Origin: Oscillospiraceae bacterium
Lineage (GTDB): Bacteria > Bacillota > Clostridia > Oscillospirales > SIG627
Assembly (NCBI GenBank): GCA_015065265.1
Contig: SVQQ01000014.1
Span: 1 to 40,073, forward strand
Length of the DNA: 40,073 nucleotides
Direction: 5' to 3'
The notes under the pieces are model-generated. The model ran no database searches. It was not told the origin of the DNA and saw only the letters and a program-made list of their open reading frames with translations. A program made the position numbers and the translations under genes. Positions 19,367 through 28,341 of the stretch are shown piece by piece; position 1 is the stretch's first letter; every line of letters begins with the position of its first letter.

Positions 19367-20097
19367 TATTTCTCCGTATAACCTATTAAATCACGAATAA
19401 CTCCAGATGCGAGTACAAGTCCCATAGCAGACGGGACAAAGGAAACACTTCCAACAGTTCTTTTTCCGTCGTCTTTTAAAAACGACGTGTCTGGTGTTAT
19501 TGGAAGTTCTTTAGAATACACCACTTTTAGTGAATTAATGTTTTCTTCCTTCAATCGTTTTCTTAAAATCTTTGCAATAGGACAAACTGTTGTTTTATAA
19601 ATATCTGTTATTTCGAATTTCGTAGGGTCAATTTTATTTCCTGCACTTAATGCAGAAATTATGGGAACGTTTTTATTTTTACATTCTTTGATAAGTAGTA
19701 CCTTCGAGTCCATCGAATCAATAGCGTCAACAACGTAGTCATATTTTGAAATGTCAATTATATCTTTGGTGGTACTGTCATAGAAGAAGTCGAAAGTGTC
19801 AACCTTTGTCAGAGGAGAAATGTCGAGTATTCTCTCTTTCATAACGTCAACTTTCTTTTTACCAACTGTAGAACTTAGTGCAACAAGTTGTCTGTTTAAG
19901 TTTGATAGAGAAACAGTATCAGCGTCACAGATATCAAGTCTTTCAAGTCCGAAACGTGCAAGAGACTCGGTGGCAAATGAGCCTACTCCCCCAACGCCGA
20001 AAACTATTATTTTTGAGTTATTCAGTTTTTCTATTGCTATATTTCCCAATAGCATCGCGCTTCTTATAAACTGTTCTTTCAACGTAAACTTCTCCAT
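19366..20097 (-). CDS. tcdA: tRNA threonylcarbamoyladenosine dehydratase (TcdA/CsdL)
   Basis: A 243-aa E1-like enzyme of the ThiF/MoeB superfamily. It uses ATP to cyclise t6A37 of tRNA to ct6A. The nucleotide-binding loop is VFGVGGVGSFATESLARFG, followed by DADTVSLSNLNRQ and the DAIDSMDSK region. A second half has Cys-containing YKTTVCPIAKILRKRL, typical of TcdA. It opens the six-gene run. The promoter is strong, but the transcript appears to start only about 9 bases before the ATG and no Shine-Dalgarno sequence is visible. Confidence 0.9.
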   Translation of the reverse strand: MEKFTLKEQFIRSAMLLGNIAIEKLNNSKIIVFGVGGVGSFATESLARFGLERLDICDADTVSLSNLNRQLVALSSTVGKKKVDVMKERILDISPLTKVDTFDFFYDSTTKDIIDISKYDYVVDAIDSMDSKVLLIKECKNKNVPIISALSAGNKIDPTKFEITDIYKTTVCPIAKILRKRLKEENINSLKVVYSKELPITPDTSFLKDDGKRTVGSVSFVPSAMGLVLASGVIRDLIGYTEK

Positions 20098-20112
20098 AAT
20101 ATTTTACATAAT

Positions 20113-20141
20113 ATTTTACTATTTTTATTTATGATTGTCAA
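20113..20141 (-). promoter_or_regulatory. Promoter of the tcdA-miaB-mutSL-tgt run
   Basis: On the minus strand a perfect TTGACA is followed after 17 bases by TAAAAT. The predicted +1 (about 20106) leaves a leader of only about 9 bases before the ATG at 20097. Confidence 0.65.
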
Positions 20142-20148
20142 GTTTTTC

Positions 20149-20184
20149 AAAAAAAGAACAGAGAATTATCTCTGTTCTTTTTTT
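20149..20184 (-). terminator. Terminator of the rhamnose gene cluster
   Basis: A 16-bp perfect stem (20149-20164 with 20169-20184) has loop ATTA. The rhamnosidase stop codon (20166-20168) lies in the loop. On the minus strand the stem ends in a T run. Confidence 0.88.
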
Positions 20185-22421
20185 CTTAAAATATAAGTGT
20201 AGCTGTTTGATTTTTTTGTTGAATTTAAAATTTCAAATTCAACAAAGGAAAAGTTAATGAGAATGTCCGATGGTACCGTAACACAATATTCAAATATACC
20301 CTCTTTATTTACCCAATTTACAGAAATTCTTCCGAAATCAGTATCATAATATCCTGATGCTGATTTGATTTTTTCACTCAAATCAAATACAGGGGCAAAG
20401 TTTACTATTTTGCAACCTGCACCACTTATATCAGGTCTAATCCCAAGACAATATTCATACATCCATTCTGTACAAGAACCAAGAGAATAGTGATTGAATG
20501 AATTCATTCCCTTTCTAATTCCTTTACTTTCTGTATAACTGTCCCATCTTTCCCAAATTGTTGTGGCTCCGTTAACAATCGAATATCCCCATCCGGGATA
20601 TTCAGTATTTGTAATCAAATCATATGCAATATCCGACCTACCAATGTCGCAAAGCGTGGGTAATAAAAATCTTATCCCTAAAAATCCCGTTGTAAGTTTT
20701 CCGTTGTCCTCTTCAAATTTTCTTATAAGGTTTATTCTTGCTTCGTTAACATCAATTATTCCAAAACTGTAAGCAATGGCATATGAACTTTGAGTGTCTG
20801 ACAAAATTTTGCCACTTTCATCGATGAATTTTTCTCTGAATGCGTTTTTTATTTTGATGTATAACTCATTGTAATAGTCCTCTTCAAAATCTTTTATTAT
20901 TTCACAAAGTTTCCATGCAAGAAAAGCGGCTCTTGCATAATACAAAGTTGAAACCACACTCAAATCTGTAGGAGTTCCTAAAGAAAGCCAATCTCCATAT
21001 TTCCCTACATATCCTCTTATGTAATTTGGGCTTTCAACGGCATAATAGTCAAGTAGTTTTTTCAAGGCAGGTAAATTATCTCGTACTATTTTTTTATCTC
21101 CGTACATTTTATAGTGACAATATGGAATTTCGCCAATCGCTTCACTCCATCCGGCTGATGCATCATAGCCCGTATATGCATAAGAACCGACAGGAGGAAC
21201 CGGTGCAACGGCAGGAATAATTCCATTTCCAAGTTGTGCATCTCTTACATCGGAAAGATATTTTTCAAAAAACGCCTTACAGTCCATATTATACATAGCG
21301 CTTTGGCAAAAAATTTGTGCGTCTCCTGTCCACCCAAGTCTTTCATCTCGTTGAGGACAATCAGTGGGAACGTTTAAAAAATTATCTCTCTGTCCCCAAA
21401 GTGCATTCTGATAAATTTTGCTTGTAATAGGATGACTGCAAGTAAAATTCCCTCTGCTTTCTAAGTCTGAATACATCGCTTCAGCTACAACACTTAATAT
21501 TTTAGCATTACCTATTATTTCTATTTCAGCATATCTGAAACCGTGGAAGGTAAAAAGAGGTCTGAAGGATTCATTATCGTTACCGGATAAAATATATGTG
21601 TCCGTCGACTCTGCTTTTCTAAGATTTTCTGTGTATAACTCGCCTTCAGAAAGTATTTCACCGTGTCTTATTACAATTTTTGCACCGCTCTCTCCCCTAA
21701 ACACACACCTCAAAACGCCGGAAATATTTTGAGTCACGTCATAAAGATATTTATTATCTTTTTTTCTTATTAGATTTGGTATAAACGTATGTTTTACTAC
21801 AATAGGAGGAATTGTAACTTCTTCAAGATAGATGTTCCTTGAGAATTTAAATATGCTTTCCTCAGGAATATCCCAATTTAAATCATCATAGTCATATGAC
21901 GAAAAATTACCAAGACTTAATCTTGAGTCTATATACTCGCCCATATAAATATCACTACGTAATATTTCACCCTTGGACGCTTTCCAATCGGTGTCAGTGG
22001 CAATTTCCTCAACAGATCCGTCAGTGTATTCTATTTTTATGAGTGCAGTAACTTCAATTCTGTCACTGTAACCGTTTCTTTTAAAGGCATAATTAGAACC
22101 TAAGTGTCCAACAGCCCATCCATCACCTAAAACAATACCAATGGCATTCTTGTTACTCATTTTGTCGGTAACATCATATTTCACATAAGGTAATTTTTTA
22201 GCATAGTTAACCCAGCCTGGAGAAAGGTAATCACCGGATACTTCTTCACCGTTAAAATATACCTTAAAAACGCCAAGTGCAGATACAAAAACGGTGGCTT
22301 TTTTTACTTCTTTTTCTATTTCAAATTTTCTTCTGAAATAAGGCGAAGGGTTACCGTATTTGTCATTTGCGCTCTTATATTCTCCTGTCTTATATGTAAT
22401 CCATTTTGATTCAAATAACAT
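20166..22421 (-). CDS. Alpha-L-rhamnosidase, GH78 family
   Basis: A 751-aa glycoside hydrolase releasing terminal L-rhamnose from pectic or flavonoid glycosides. Beta-sandwich domains at the N-terminus include the GH78 signature around VFVSALGVFKVYFNGEEV and SPGWVNYAKKLPYVKYDVT. The (alpha/alpha)6 catalytic barrel has the conserved acidic region PTDCPQRDERLGWTGDAQIF, which contains the general-acid and nucleophile-side carboxylates. A later region WERWDSYTESKG is followed by SFNHYSLGS. There is no signal peptide, so it acts in the cytoplasm on imported rhamnosides. It starts 12 bases after the rhamnose isomerase gene, with GAGGAT. Length is somewhat shorter than many GH78 enzymes (about 850-1000 aa), because fewer accessory sandwich domains are present. 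Confidence 0.93.
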   Translation of the reverse strand: MLFESKWITYKTGEYKSANDKYGNPSPYFRRKFEIEKEVKKATVFVSALGVFKVYFNGEEVSGDYLSPGWVNYAKKLPYVKYDVTDKMSNKNAIGIVLGDGWAVGHLGSNYAFKRNGYSDRIEVTALIKIEYTDGSVEEIATDTDWKASKGEILRSDIYMGEYIDSRLSLGNFSSYDYDDLNWDIPEESIFKFSRNIYLEEVTIPPIVVKHTFIPNLIRKKDNKYLYDVTQNISGVLRCVFRGESGAKIVIRHGEILSEGELYTENLRKAESTDTYILSGNDNESFRPLFTFHGFRYAEIEIIGNAKILSVVAEAMYSDLESRGNFTCSHPITSKIYQNALWGQRDNFLNVPTDCPQRDERLGWTGDAQIFCQSAMYNMDCKAFFEKYLSDVRDAQLGNGIIPAVAPVPPVGSYAYTGYDASAGWSEAIGEIPYCHYKMYGDKKIVRDNLPALKKLLDYYAVESPNYIRGYVGKYGDWLSLGTPTDLSVVSTLYYARAAFLAWKLCEIIKDFEEDYYNELYIKIKNAFREKFIDESGKILSDTQSSYAIAYSFGIIDVNEARINLIRKFEEDNGKLTTGFLGIRFLLPTLCDIGRSDIAYDLITNTEYPGWGYSIVNGATTIWERWDSYTESKGIRKGMNSFNHYSLGSCTEWMYEYCLGIRPDISGAGCKIVNFAPVFDLSEKIKSASGYYDTDFGRISVNWVNKEGIFEYCVTVPSDILINFSFVEFEILNSTKKSNSYTYILRKKEQR

Positions 22422-22433
22422 ACAATATTATCC

Positions 22434-23669
22434 TCATTTTCTACTGAATGTTTTTATTTCGTATTCCTTAATCGGTTCGATATAGTTTTCTTCTACGTTT
22501 TCTCTGCATAAATACTCATTCCATACATCTCCGAAAGGCGCAGTTTTCAGCTCTTCCTCGAAAATCATAAGTGAAGTAAAATCAGAAGAGTCTTGTAGTT
22601 CTTTCATCTTTTCATGAGGTTCAAGGAGTGCATATAACAGCGCTTTTTGTACATTGCGCATTCCTGTCACCCATGCAGAAATTCTGTTTATAGAAGCATC
22701 AAAGTAATCAGTAGCGATAAAAACTCTGTTTAATGCGTCGTTTCTCACTATTTCTTTGGCTATTTCCCTTGTTTCGTCATCAAACAAAACCACATGGTCA
22801 CTATCCCAACGAACACCTCTTGTGACGTGTAATGCTATTTTATCGTGAAAAGGAAGCATCGCAGAAATTTTATCAGAGACAACTTCAGTTGGGTGATAGT
22901 GTCCGTTGTCCATAAGAGGAACAATTCCTCTTGAAGTCACATAATTCAAGCAAAACTCTGCAGATCCAACAGTATATGATTCCATACCGATGCCAAAAAC
23001 TTTTGACTCAAGACAAATATAAACTTTTTCCTTATCGTAGGGGGTTTTTAAAATTTCATCAAGTGAATCTTTGAATCTTTCTCTAGGGCCCAAACGATCA
23101 GCGGGAATATCTTTATATCCATCAGGAATCCAAATATTCATAACACAAGGAATTCCCGTCTCATTTGCAAAATATTCAGCAATTTTAACACAGCGTTTTC
23201 CGTGTTCAATCCAGAAATTTCTCACGTCGTCATCCGGAGAAGAAAGCGTCAAATTGTCTTTCACCATTTTATGTGAGAAAAAAGTTGGGTTAAAGTCAAT
23301 GCCCATTCCCTTCATTTTTGCATATTCTACCCATTTCTTAAAATGTTCGGGTTTTAATTCATTTCTATCGGCTGTTTCGTTTTCGAAAATTGCATAGCAA
23401 GCATGTAAATTCAATTTCTTTTTCCCGGGGATCAACTTGAATGCAAAATCTATATCTCCCATCAATTCTTTAGGATTTCTTGCTCTTCCGGGATAATTCC
23501 CTGTTGTTTGAATACCGCCGCTTAATTCTTCGCAACCGTCAAACCCGACTACGTCATCACCTTGCCAACAGTGCATCGATATCGGAATTTCTTTCAAAAT
23601 ATTCAATGCTTTTTCAACATCAACATTATACTTTTGATAAATATTTTTTGCTTCTTCAAATCTATTCAA
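22434..23669 (-). CDS. rhaA: L-rhamnose isomerase
   Basis: A 411-aa cytoplasmic metalloenzyme converting L-rhamnose to L-rhamnulose. Hallmarks are IPISMHCWQGDDVVGF near the N-terminus, LNLHACYAIFE, the metal-binding DFNPTFFSH, NIWIPDGYKD, and LMDNGHYHPTE with conserved metal ligands, then LHVTRGVRWDSDHVV. The start is a TTG at 23669. A GAGGTG ribosome binding site lies 6 bases upstream of it and overlaps the alternative in-frame GTG at 23678, so GTG cannot be the start with that site. Kinase and aldolase genes (rhaB, rhaD) are not in the window. It is followed by the rhamnosidase gene in the same transcript. Confidence 0.94.
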   Translation of the reverse strand: MNRFEEAKNIYQKYNVDVEKALNILKEIPISMHCWQGDDVVGFDGCEELSGGIQTTGNYPGRARNPKELMGDIDFAFKLIPGKKKLNLHACYAIFENETADRNELKPEHFKKWVEYAKMKGMGIDFNPTFFSHKMVKDNLTLSSPDDDVRNFWIEHGKRCVKIAEYFANETGIPCVMNIWIPDGYKDIPADRLGPRERFKDSLDEILKTPYDKEKVYICLESKVFGIGMESYTVGSAEFCLNYVTSRGIVPLMDNGHYHPTEVVSDKISAMLPFHDKIALHVTRGVRWDSDHVVLFDDETREIAKEIVRNDALNRVFIATDYFDASINRISAWVTGMRNVQKALLYALLEPHEKMKELQDSSDFTSLMIFEEELKTAPFGDVWNEYLCRENVEENYIEPIKEYEIKTFSRK

Positions 23670-23710
23670 AATAATCACCTCATTTAAATTTTAACACTTT
23701 ATCAGTAATA

Positions 23711-23749
23711 AAAAAAGGACATATTTTGGATAAAAAGACGTCCTTTTTT
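23711..23749 (-). terminator. Terminator between the AraC gene and rhaA
   Basis: A 10-bp stem (AAAAAAGGAC with GTCCTTTTTT) with a 19-nt loop; on the minus strand it is followed by a T run. It separates the regulator transcript from rhaA. Confidence 0.65.
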
Positions 23750-23756
23750 GACAATT

Positions 23757-24710
23757 TTACTGTAACTTGTATTGTTTAGGTGAACATCCGTATTTGTCCT
23801 TAAAAATTCTATAAAAGAAACTTGTGTTATTATATCCAACCGAATTTGCAATTTCTTCAATTGTCATATCAGTGTTCTTGAGCATAAAACATGCTTGGGA
23901 TAATCTTTTTTCCGAGACCAAATCCGTATATTTCTTTCCTGTTCTTTTCTTAATTTCTCTTGATAATGAGCTAATATCATAGTGTACTATCTTTGATAAT
24001 TCGGATAAACTTCCGTCTTTATAATTATTTTCTATGTATCCGAGAATTTTCACTATATTTTGTTCTTCAACGTTTTTTGACACCAATTTATCTGTAAAAC
24101 TTATTAGATTCAAAAAAAGCAATCCCATAGTAAGTTGGGTCACATTTCTTTTATTATGGGTATCATTTAACAAAATATATATTAAATTCTCAATCAAGTT
24201 TTGAACAGGAACCACTTTAGATACTTTGTATAATAAATATCCAGCACTTGCATTTTTGCTTTTTAAATTTTCTAAAATGAAGCGCCTTAACGGTGTATCT
24301 TCCTCGCCCATCATCTGTATTACCTTATCAAAAAACTCAGGGCGTACTATAAAATTAACTGCAATATCGTCTACATCAGATGGCAAAATCTCGTGAAATA
24401 CGTTTTGGCACAAAAACAGTAATTCCCCTTCATGAAGTTCAATAATTTCTTGATCTATAATATGTGTCACACTGCCCTTACACACAAAAACTATTTCGAC
24501 ATAATCATGAGAATGTTTTGGGAAACCAATGAATCTTGTATGAGGGCGAATAGCAATTTGCTTTCCTGAACTGAGAATTTTTTTAGAAGAAACAATATTC
24601 TCATAATTTTCCATATATATTTTTTTATCTATAGATTTTTTTCCATCAAGAATGGTTTGTTCTTCCGAAGTAACTATACTTAATTTCTCAATTAAATTAG
24701 CATCTATCAT
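23757..24710 (-). CDS. AraC-family transcriptional regulator
   Basis: A 317-aa regulator. An N-terminal cupin sugar-binding domain spans about 55-130 (FPKHSHDYVEIVFVCKGSVTH, LHEGELLFLCQNVFHEI). The C-terminal pair of helix-turn-helix motifs spans about 215-317 (YDISSLSREIKKRTGKKYTD and the signature IANSVGYNNTSFFYRIFKDKYGCSPKQY). It is divided from rhaA only by a terminator and is the probable rhamnose-responsive activator of rhaA and the rhamnosidase gene. The start at 24710 is preceded by AAAGGGG. The frame runs open to 24848, but that extension would read through the hydrogenase terminator and into hydA, so it is rejected. No clear promoter of its own is seen. Confidence 0.9.
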   Translation of the reverse strand: MIDANLIEKLSIVTSEEQTILDGKKSIDKKIYMENYENIVSSKKILSSGKQIAIRPHTRFIGFPKHSHDYVEIVFVCKGSVTHIIDQEIIELHEGELLFLCQNVFHEILPSDVDDIAVNFIVRPEFFDKVIQMMGEEDTPLRRFILENLKSKNASAGYLLYKVSKVVPVQNLIENLIYILLNDTHNKRNVTQLTMGLLFLNLISFTDKLVSKNVEEQNIVKILGYIENNYKDGSLSELSKIVHYDISSLSREIKKRTGKKYTDLVSEKRLSQACFMLKNTDMTIEEIANSVGYNNTSFFYRIFKDKYGCSPKQYKLQ

Positions 24711-24734
24711 TGATTTTACCCCTTTTTTTAAATA

Positions 24735-24771
24735 AACCATAAAGCACCTCGTTTTGAGGTGCTTTATGGTT
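24735..24771 (-). terminator. Terminator of the hydrogenase operon
   Basis: A 16-bp perfect stem (24735-24750 with 24756-24771, core CACCTC/GAGGTG) with loop GTTTT lies immediately after the hydA stop. The following tract on the minus strand (TTATTTAAAAAAA) is only partly T-rich, so some read-through into the AraC gene is possible. Confidence 0.8.
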
Positions 24772-24777
24772 ATAGAA

Positions 24778-26514
24778 TTACATTTTCTTTCTTGCAACGT
24801 ATGTTGTATGAAGGTCGTGGTGAGCTTTATGACCACCGAAACCGTCATAGTATTCTGAATAAAGAGTCTTAACTACAGGAGATTCGTGGCTCTTTCTGAG
24901 AGTCATTGCAGCATCCTGATCGTAGAGAGCCTTCGCTCTTACTGCTTTAAGGTCTACTGTATCACGAACATATTGAGGCTGAATAGGCTGACCGCCACCG
25001 TTTACACATCCGCCGGGACATCCCATGATTTCAACGAAGGTCCAATCTGCCTTTCCGCTCTTAATCTTATCCATTACAACCTTAGCGGCTGCCGCACCAC
25101 TTGCAACTGCAACCTTGATATCAAGACCTGCAATATTGAGAGATGCTTGTTTAAGACCGTCTGTACCACGAAGTGCGGTAAAGTCAATTTCTGTATTGTC
25201 CTTACCTGTGAGCCAATCGTTTGCTGTACGAAGAGCCGCTTCCATAACACCGCCTGTTGCACCGAATATAACGGCAGCACCTGTGTCTTCTCCGAGAGGT
25301 GAATCAAATTCTTCGTCGGGAAGCATTGTGAACTTGATACCTGCTCTGTCAATCATTCTGCCAAGTTCTCTTGTAGTGATTGCAACGTCAACGTCGGGAA
25401 CACCTGCGGCGCTTTGGTCGGGTCTTCCAATTTCAAATTTCTTAGCTGTACAAGGCATTACTGATACACAGAAAATATCCTTGGGGTCGATACCCATTTT
25501 CTGTGCATAATATGTCTTAATAACTGCACCTGCCATCTGTTGAGGTGACTTACAACTTGAAAGGTGGTCAAGACATTCGGGATAATAATGCTCTGCAAAC
25601 TTAACCCATCCTGGTGAACAAGAGGTAATCATGGGAAGTTTTCCACCATTTTTAACTCTATCGATAAGTTCTGTCGCTTCTTCAACGATTGTGAGGTCGG
25701 CAGCAAAGTCTGTATCAAATACTTTATCAAAGCCAAGTCTTCTGAGGGCCGCAACCATCTTGCCTTCTACGTTTGTACCAATAGGCATACCGAAGCATTC
25801 GCCAAGAGTTGCTCTTACTGAAGGAGCAGTTTGAACTACTACGTGCTTTGTAGGATCTGAAATTGCATCCCAAACCTTATCTGTATCATCTTTTTCAACA
25901 AGTGCGCCTGTGGGACAAACAACTGTACACTGTCCGCAAGAGATACATGAAGTGTTTGCAAGGTCCATATTGAACGCATTACCGATATTAGTATCAATAC
26001 CTCTGTCATTTGCGCCTATAACTGAAACGTACTGTTCTGCACAAGCAGCAACACAACGACGGCAAAGAATACATTTATTGTTGTCACGAACAAGGTGAGG
26101 TGCTGATGTGTCAAGTTTGAATTCGCGCTTGTAACCACCGAATGTGTCTGCATCTACACCATATTCACGACAAAGTTTCTGAAGTTCACAGTTTGTAGAA
26201 CGAACACATGAAAGACAATTCTTATCGTGAGTTGAAAGAATAAGTTCAAGTGTTGTCTTACGTGCTTTCTGGATTTTTTCGGTATTGGTCTGAATCTCCA
26301 TACCTTCTGCTACGGGATATACACAAGCGGTCACCAGTCCTCTTGCACCTGTAGCCTCTACGACACATATACGACATGCGCCGATTTCGTTTTTATCTTT
26401 CATAAAGCAAAGTGTAGGAATTTCCACTCCTGCAACACGTGCTGCTTCAAGAATTGTTGAACCCTTGGGCACGCTGACTGCAATACCATTTACTTTTACA
26501 TTTACCATTTCCAT
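24778..26514 (-). CDS. hydA: [FeFe] hydrogenase catalytic subunit, electron-bifurcating type (HydA)
   Basis: A 578-aa catalytic subunit that makes H2 from NADH plus reduced ferredoxin together with the NuoF- and NuoE-type proteins. A 2Fe-2S domain comes first (about 1-75, LCFMKDKNEIGACRICVVE). A His-ligated 4Fe-4S domain follows (about 78-117, HDKNCLSCVRSTNCELQKLC), then two 4Fe-4S motifs (CILCRRCVAAC, CISCGQCTVVC). The H-cluster motifs are TSCSPGW (297-303), MPCTAKKFE (Cys355) and EIMGCPGGCVNGGGQP (Cys499, Cys503). The small-subunit region is at the C-terminus. Motif 1 has Ser300 where CpI and CrHydA1 have a second Cys. It is the last gene of the operon, 18 bases after the NuoF-type gene. 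Confidence 0.95.
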   Translation of the reverse strand: MEMVNVKVNGIAVSVPKGSTILEAARVAGVEIPTLCFMKDKNEIGACRICVVEATGARGLVTACVYPVAEGMEIQTNTEKIQKARKTTLELILSTHDKNCLSCVRSTNCELQKLCREYGVDADTFGGYKREFKLDTSAPHLVRDNNKCILCRRCVAACAEQYVSVIGANDRGIDTNIGNAFNMDLANTSCISCGQCTVVCPTGALVEKDDTDKVWDAISDPTKHVVVQTAPSVRATLGECFGMPIGTNVEGKMVAALRRLGFDKVFDTDFAADLTIVEEATELIDRVKNGGKLPMITSCSPGWVKFAEHYYPECLDHLSSCKSPQQMAGAVIKTYYAQKMGIDPKDIFCVSVMPCTAKKFEIGRPDQSAAGVPDVDVAITTRELGRMIDRAGIKFTMLPDEEFDSPLGEDTGAAVIFGATGGVMEAALRTANDWLTGKDNTEIDFTALRGTDGLKQASLNIAGLDIKVAVASGAAAAKVVMDKIKSGKADWTFVEIMGCPGGCVNGGGQPIQPQYVRDTVDLKAVRAKALYDQDAAMTLRKSHESPVVKTLYSEYYDGFGGHKAHHDLHTTYVARKKM

Positions 26515-26532
26515 TTTCAGCGTACTCCTTTC

Positions 26533-28323
26533 TTACTTCTTATAAATTGCATCAAAGGGACAGTTATCAATACATGCGCCACACTTGATACATTTTTCTG
26601 TGTCAATAACGTGAGGATTCTTAACACTGCCCGAAATTGCATTAACAGGACAGTTACGAGCACACTTTGTACAACCCTTACACTTAACAGGGTCAACGGT
26701 GAACGTAAGAAGGTCTTTACATACACCTGCAGGACACTTCTTGTCAACAACGTGTGCGATATATTCGTCTCTGAAGAATTTAAGAGTTGAAAGAACGGGA
26801 TTAGGTGCTGTCTGACCAAGACCGCAAAGTGAGTTAGCCTTGATGTAGTTACAAAGTTCTTCAAGTTTATCTATATCTTCAAGAGTTCCGTTACCTGATG
26901 TAATCTTTTCAAGGAGTTCAAGAAGTCTCTTGGTACCTACACGACAAGGTGTACATTTACCGCAAGATTCGTCAACTGTAAATTCAAGGAAGAATTTAGC
27001 CATGTCAACCATACAAGTGTCTTCGTCCATAACGATAAGACCGCCTGAACCCATCATACAACCCATTGCTACGAGGTTATCGTAATCAACTTCTGTATCG
27101 ATAAGACTTGCAGGGATACATCCGCCTGAAGGACCACCTGTCTGTGCAGCCTTAAACTTCTTACCATTAGGTACGCCACCACCGATTTCCTCAATGATTT
27201 CACGGAGAGTTGTACCCATAGGTATTTCTACAAGACCGGTGTTCTGAATTTTACCGCCGAGAGCAAATACCTTAGTACCCTTAGATTTTTCAGTACCCAT
27301 TGATGCAAACCATTCGGGACCTTTAAGGATAATTTGAGGAATATTCGCAAAGGTTTCAACGTTGTTTTCAACGGTAGGACTGTTGAAAAGACCTTTAACT
27401 GCAGGATACGGAGGACGAGGACGAGGCTCACCTCTGTTACCTTCGATAGACGTCATAAGAGCAGTTTCTTCGCCACAAACGAAGGCACCTGCACCAAGAC
27501 GGATTTCCATATCGAAATCAAATCCTGAACCGAAAATATTCTTACCGAGAAGACCGTATTCTCTTGCCTGATCGATAGCAATCTGTAAACGTCTTACGGC
27601 GATAGGATACTCTGCACGAACGTAAACAAAGCCCTTTGTAGCGCCAACTGCATATCCGCAAATAGCCATAGCTTCAATGATAGAGTGGGGGTCGCCTTCA
27701 AGTACTGAACGGTCCATAAACGCTCCAGGGTCACCCTCGTCGGCGTTACAAACTACATACTTCTGGGGCGCTTTGTTAGGAGCGGTAAGAGCCCACTTTC
27801 TTCCTGTAGGGAACCCACCGCCTCCTCTTCCACGAAGACCTGAATCTAAAACTACCTGAATTACCTGTTCAGGTGTGTATTCGGTAAGACATTTACCAAG
27901 AGCGGCATAACCGTCCATTGCGATATATTCGTCAATCTGTTCAGGGTCGATAACACCACAGTTACGAAGTGCTACACGAATCTGTTTTTTGTAGAAATCA
28001 GTTTCGCCAAGGCTCTTAGGCTTTAATACGTCGTCTTCTAAATCCTTATGTATAAGTCTTTCAACGGGACGTCCTTTGAGAAGGTGTTCTTCTACAATTT
28101 CGGAAACGTCATCAAGTTGTACCATGCTGTAGAATGTTCCTTCAGGGTAAACTATCATGACGGGTCCAAGGGCGCAAAGACCGAAACAACCGGTACGAAC
28201 TACCTTAACTTCGTCTTGCAGTCCTTTTTCGGCGATTTCTTTTTCAAGTTTGTCACCGATTTTCATACTTCCTGAAGAAGTACAACCGGTACCGCCGCAT
28301 ATAAGTACGTGTGTGCGTATCAT
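26533..28323 (-). CDS. hydB: NuoF-type diaphorase subunit of bifurcating hydrogenase (HydB)
   Basis: A 596-aa flavoprotein that binds NADH and FMN and splits electrons in HydABC-type hydrogenases. A thioredoxin-fold 2Fe-2S domain spans about 1-100 (CGGTGCTSSGS, RTGCFGLCALGP). The FMN/NADH domain has GLRGRGGGGFPTGRKW and GAGAFVCGEETALMTSIEG. It is followed by an SLBB domain, the NuoF 4Fe-4S motif ESCGKCTPCRVGT, and a C-terminal pair of 4Fe-4S ferredoxin motifs (CKGCTKCARNCP, CIKCGACIDNCP). The extra N- and C-terminal domains distinguish it from respiratory NuoF. GGAGG precedes the ATG. Confidence 0.95.
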   Translation of the reverse strand: MIRTHVLICGGTGCTSSGSMKIGDKLEKEIAEKGLQDEVKVVRTGCFGLCALGPVMIVYPEGTFYSMVQLDDVSEIVEEHLLKGRPVERLIHKDLEDDVLKPKSLGETDFYKKQIRVALRNCGVIDPEQIDEYIAMDGYAALGKCLTEYTPEQVIQVVLDSGLRGRGGGGFPTGRKWALTAPNKAPQKYVVCNADEGDPGAFMDRSVLEGDPHSIIEAMAICGYAVGATKGFVYVRAEYPIAVRRLQIAIDQAREYGLLGKNIFGSGFDFDMEIRLGAGAFVCGEETALMTSIEGNRGEPRPRPPYPAVKGLFNSPTVENNVETFANIPQIILKGPEWFASMGTEKSKGTKVFALGGKIQNTGLVEIPMGTTLREIIEEIGGGVPNGKKFKAAQTGGPSGGCIPASLIDTEVDYDNLVAMGCMMGSGGLIVMDEDTCMVDMAKFFLEFTVDESCGKCTPCRVGTKRLLELLEKITSGNGTLEDIDKLEELCNYIKANSLCGLGQTAPNPVLSTLKFFRDEYIAHVVDKKCPAGVCKDLLTFTVDPVKCKGCTKCARNCPVNAISGSVKNPHVIDTEKCIKCGACIDNCPFDAIYKK

Positions 28324-28341
28324 ATTACATGTCCTCCAGTT

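Noticed and set aside
24711..24848. Longer N-terminus for the AraC regulator
   Set aside because: It would read through a 16-bp terminator and the 3' end of hydA. The ATG at 24710 has its own AAAGGGG site and begins where family similarity starts.
25025..25510. Antisense frame inside hydA
   Set aside because: hydA is certain from its cluster motifs. The antisense product is Ser/Ala-rich shadow sequence.
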